In this document: positions 5,731-6,857 of the stretch, piece by piece
Numbering within the stretch: the stretch's first letter is position 1
Layout of the letters: each line of letters begins with the position of its first letter
From: Chloroflexota bacterium
GTDB taxonomy: Bacteria > Chloroflexota > Anaerolineae > Ardenticatenales > Ardenticatenaceae
DNA: 6,857 bases
NCBI GenBank assembly: GCA_003520455.1
Contig: DOUV01001093.1
Coordinates: 1 to 6,857, forward strand
Reading direction: 5' to 3'
Position numbers and translations under genes: made by a program
The notes under the pieces: model-generated
What the model was told of the DNA's origin: nothing
What the model saw: only the letters and a program-made list of their open reading frames with translations
Databases searched by the model: none

Positions 5731-6857
5731 ATGAAACGCTCCCTGCTGCTCTTCGTTGCGTTCGTGCTGCTCGTTCCCACCATGTTTGCCAAGCAGACTC
5801 CACTCTGGGCGATCTTTCGCCCGGACAACAGCGGCCTGGCCTTCAGCAGCGTCTACGCTGTGGCCGACGACTTCAGTGGAAGAACCTGGTTCGGTGGCAC
5901 CGGTTTGAGCGTGGTGGGACCACGCGACGACCAGTGGGCGCGCTACACCGCCGCCAACTCGCCCCTGCCCAGCGACCGGATCAACGACATTGCTACGGCG
6001 CCGGATGGACGCGTGTGGGTGGCGACGGACAGTGGCGCTGCCAACTTTCAACCCGACGGCACCGGGTGGGAGGTTCTCACGACCCGGAACGGCCTCCCCA
6101 CCAACGCGGTCGAGGTGATCCGCGTCGCCGGCAACGGCGATGTCTGGTTCGGCACAAACCGGGGCGTCAGCGTCCGCAGCGCCCAAGATGGTCGCTTCGT
6201 CACCTACAGCCAGGCCAACAGCGACTTGCCGGGCGACGACATCCGCGATATTGTCATCTCGCCGGATGGCGACCTCTGGTTGGCCACCAACGCCGGGATC
6301 GCGGTGCTGCGGGCCGGGGGACGCTGGGAAATCTTCAATCGCCTCCGCACCAATCTCCCCAGCGATGACGTCCGCGGTCTCGCCCAGGACAGCCGCCAGG
6401 ATATGTGGGCCGCAACGTGGGGCGGGGGCGCCGTCCGTCTTGCCCCGGATGGTACCAACTGGCTGGTCCTCAACCGCGAGTCTGGCAACTTGCCCGACCT
6501 CTACCTGACGGGCGTGGCCATCGGCTCCGACGACACCCCCTGGTTTGGAAGCGCCAACAGCGGGATCCTCAACTACGAGCCTTTCCGTGGGGCCTGGCGG
6601 ATCTACGACGCCGGCGCTTTGGAGCTGACCACGAACACCGTGAGCGACCTCCAGCGCGGTCGCGGCCGGGCGCTCTGGTTCGGGACGCTCGCGGGCGCGG
6701 CGGTCTACGATCCCGACGGTCCTCGTCGCCCGGCTTTCCCGACAGCACCTCCCGTGCCAGCCAGCCCCACGCAACCGCCGCCCATGGCGACAGCCCGGCC
6801 AACCGAGACGGCGCGACCAACTGAAACGCCCGTGCCACCGGGGGGTGGCGCCGGCCC
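5731..6857 (+). CDS. Exported seven-bladed propeller protein, 3' end outside window
   Basis: The frame is open from ATG 5731 to the right edge (375 complete codons) with no stop, so the gene continues beyond the window. It begins MKRS followed by a hydrophobic run to about residue 20 (LLLFVAFVLLVPTMFA), a signal peptide or N-terminal anchor; Met at -3 makes cleavage after A20 uncertain. Residues 33-329 contain seven repeats of about 42 residues of the type LPSDxIxDIxxxPDGxxWxGTxxGxxV, matching the 'two-component regulator propeller' family (Reg_prop). Seven repeats would complete one beta-propeller. From about 330 the sequence turns Pro/Thr/Ala-rich with two RPTET units, a flexible linker usually found before another domain or a wall or membrane anchor. 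These propellers are known as sensor domains of hybrid histidine kinases and as parts of secreted proteins. No kinase is visible, so partner and ligand are unknown. The gene has its own promoter and probably forms a unit separate from recQ. Confidence 0.9.
   Translation, partial: MKRSLLLFVAFVLLVPTMFAKQTPLWAIFRPDNSGLAFSSVYAVADDFSGRTWFGGTGLSVVGPRDDQWARYTAANSPLPSDRINDIATAPDGRVWVATDSGAANFQPDGTGWEVLTTRNGLPTNAVEVIRVAGNGDVWFGTNRGVSVRSAQDGRFVTYSQANSDLPGDDIRDIVISPDGDLWLATNAGIAVLRAGGRWEIFNRLRTNLPSDDVRGLAQDSRQDMWAATWGGGAVRLAPDGTNWLVLNRESGNLPDLYLTGVAIGSDDTPWFGSANSGILNYEPFRGAWRIYDAGALELTTNTVSDLQRGRGRALWFGTLAGAAVYDPDGPRRPAFPTAPPVPASPTQPPPMATARPTETARPTETPVPPGGGAG
5827..6717 (+). repeat. Seven Reg_prop propeller blades
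   Basis: Blades begin near residues 33, 76, 120, 163, 207, 252 and 295. Each has a 'N-x-LP-(S/T)-x-x-(V/I)' opening, a central PDG or equivalent turn, and a W-(F/V/L)-(G/A)-T strand. Blade 1 lacks the LPS opening, and blades 6 and 7 are the most divergent. Blade borders are by eye and may be off by a few residues. Confidence 0.8.

Noticed and set aside
5715..6368. + strand frame overlapping the start of the propeller gene
   Set aside because: Arg/Pro/Gly-rich translation with no motif, in the wrong frame relative to the clear seven-blade protein starting at 5731.
5596..6774. Long open frame of 392 codons on the - strand opposite the propeller gene
   Set aside because: The + strand frame has a signal peptide, seven clear family repeats and a promoter. 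The antisense product is low-complexity Gly/Ala/Val/Arg sequence without motifs, as expected opposite GC-rich coding DNA.

Overview
The window is GC-rich bacterial DNA with mostly G/C-ending codons and every convincing gene on the + strand. The best guess is a member of the Chloroflexota. This rests on three features together: a long TPR solenoid paired with a pentapeptide-repeat protein, a RecQ with a C-terminal helix-turn-helix extension, and a secreted propeller protein with a Pro/Thr-rich tail behind an extended -10 promoter. The assignment is inference; no rRNA or other marker gene is present.

Layout. (1) Positions 2-1489 hold the 3' part of a TPR protein that enters from the left edge; about 11 exact 34-residue repeats are visible, followed by a non-repeat C-terminal region. 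(2) Four bases later, behind a plausible ribosome site, a GTG opens a membrane-anchored pentapeptide-repeat protein (1494-2852) with 60 complete pentapeptides and two four-residue register slips. The two genes look like one transcription unit, which suggests a scaffold or sensor pair; their function is not known. (3) Positions 2853-3350 have no intact gene. They hold a stem-loop, a good sigma-70-type promoter (3068-3096), a protein-like but start-less and stop-interrupted stretch (3127-3343), and a 16-base inverted repeat. (4) A RecQ-family helicase occupies 3351-5489, with all helicase motifs, a slightly unusual zinc cluster, a winged helix and a C-terminal HTH domain in place of HRDC. (5) Positions 5490-5730 are intergenic and end in an extended -10 box placed so that transcription should start at or next to the ATG at 5731. 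(6) From 5731 to the right edge runs the 5' part of an exported protein with seven 'two-component regulator propeller' blades, then a Pro/Thr-rich linker that leaves the window.

The three transcription units (TPR plus pentapeptide pair; recQ; propeller) share no obvious pathway. The most distinctive points are the TPR/pentapeptide pair with its duplicated register-slip motif, the possible remnant gene and Cys-rich stretch just upstream of recQ, and the apparently leaderless propeller gene. I found no tRNA, rRNA, CRISPR array, transposase or integrase.
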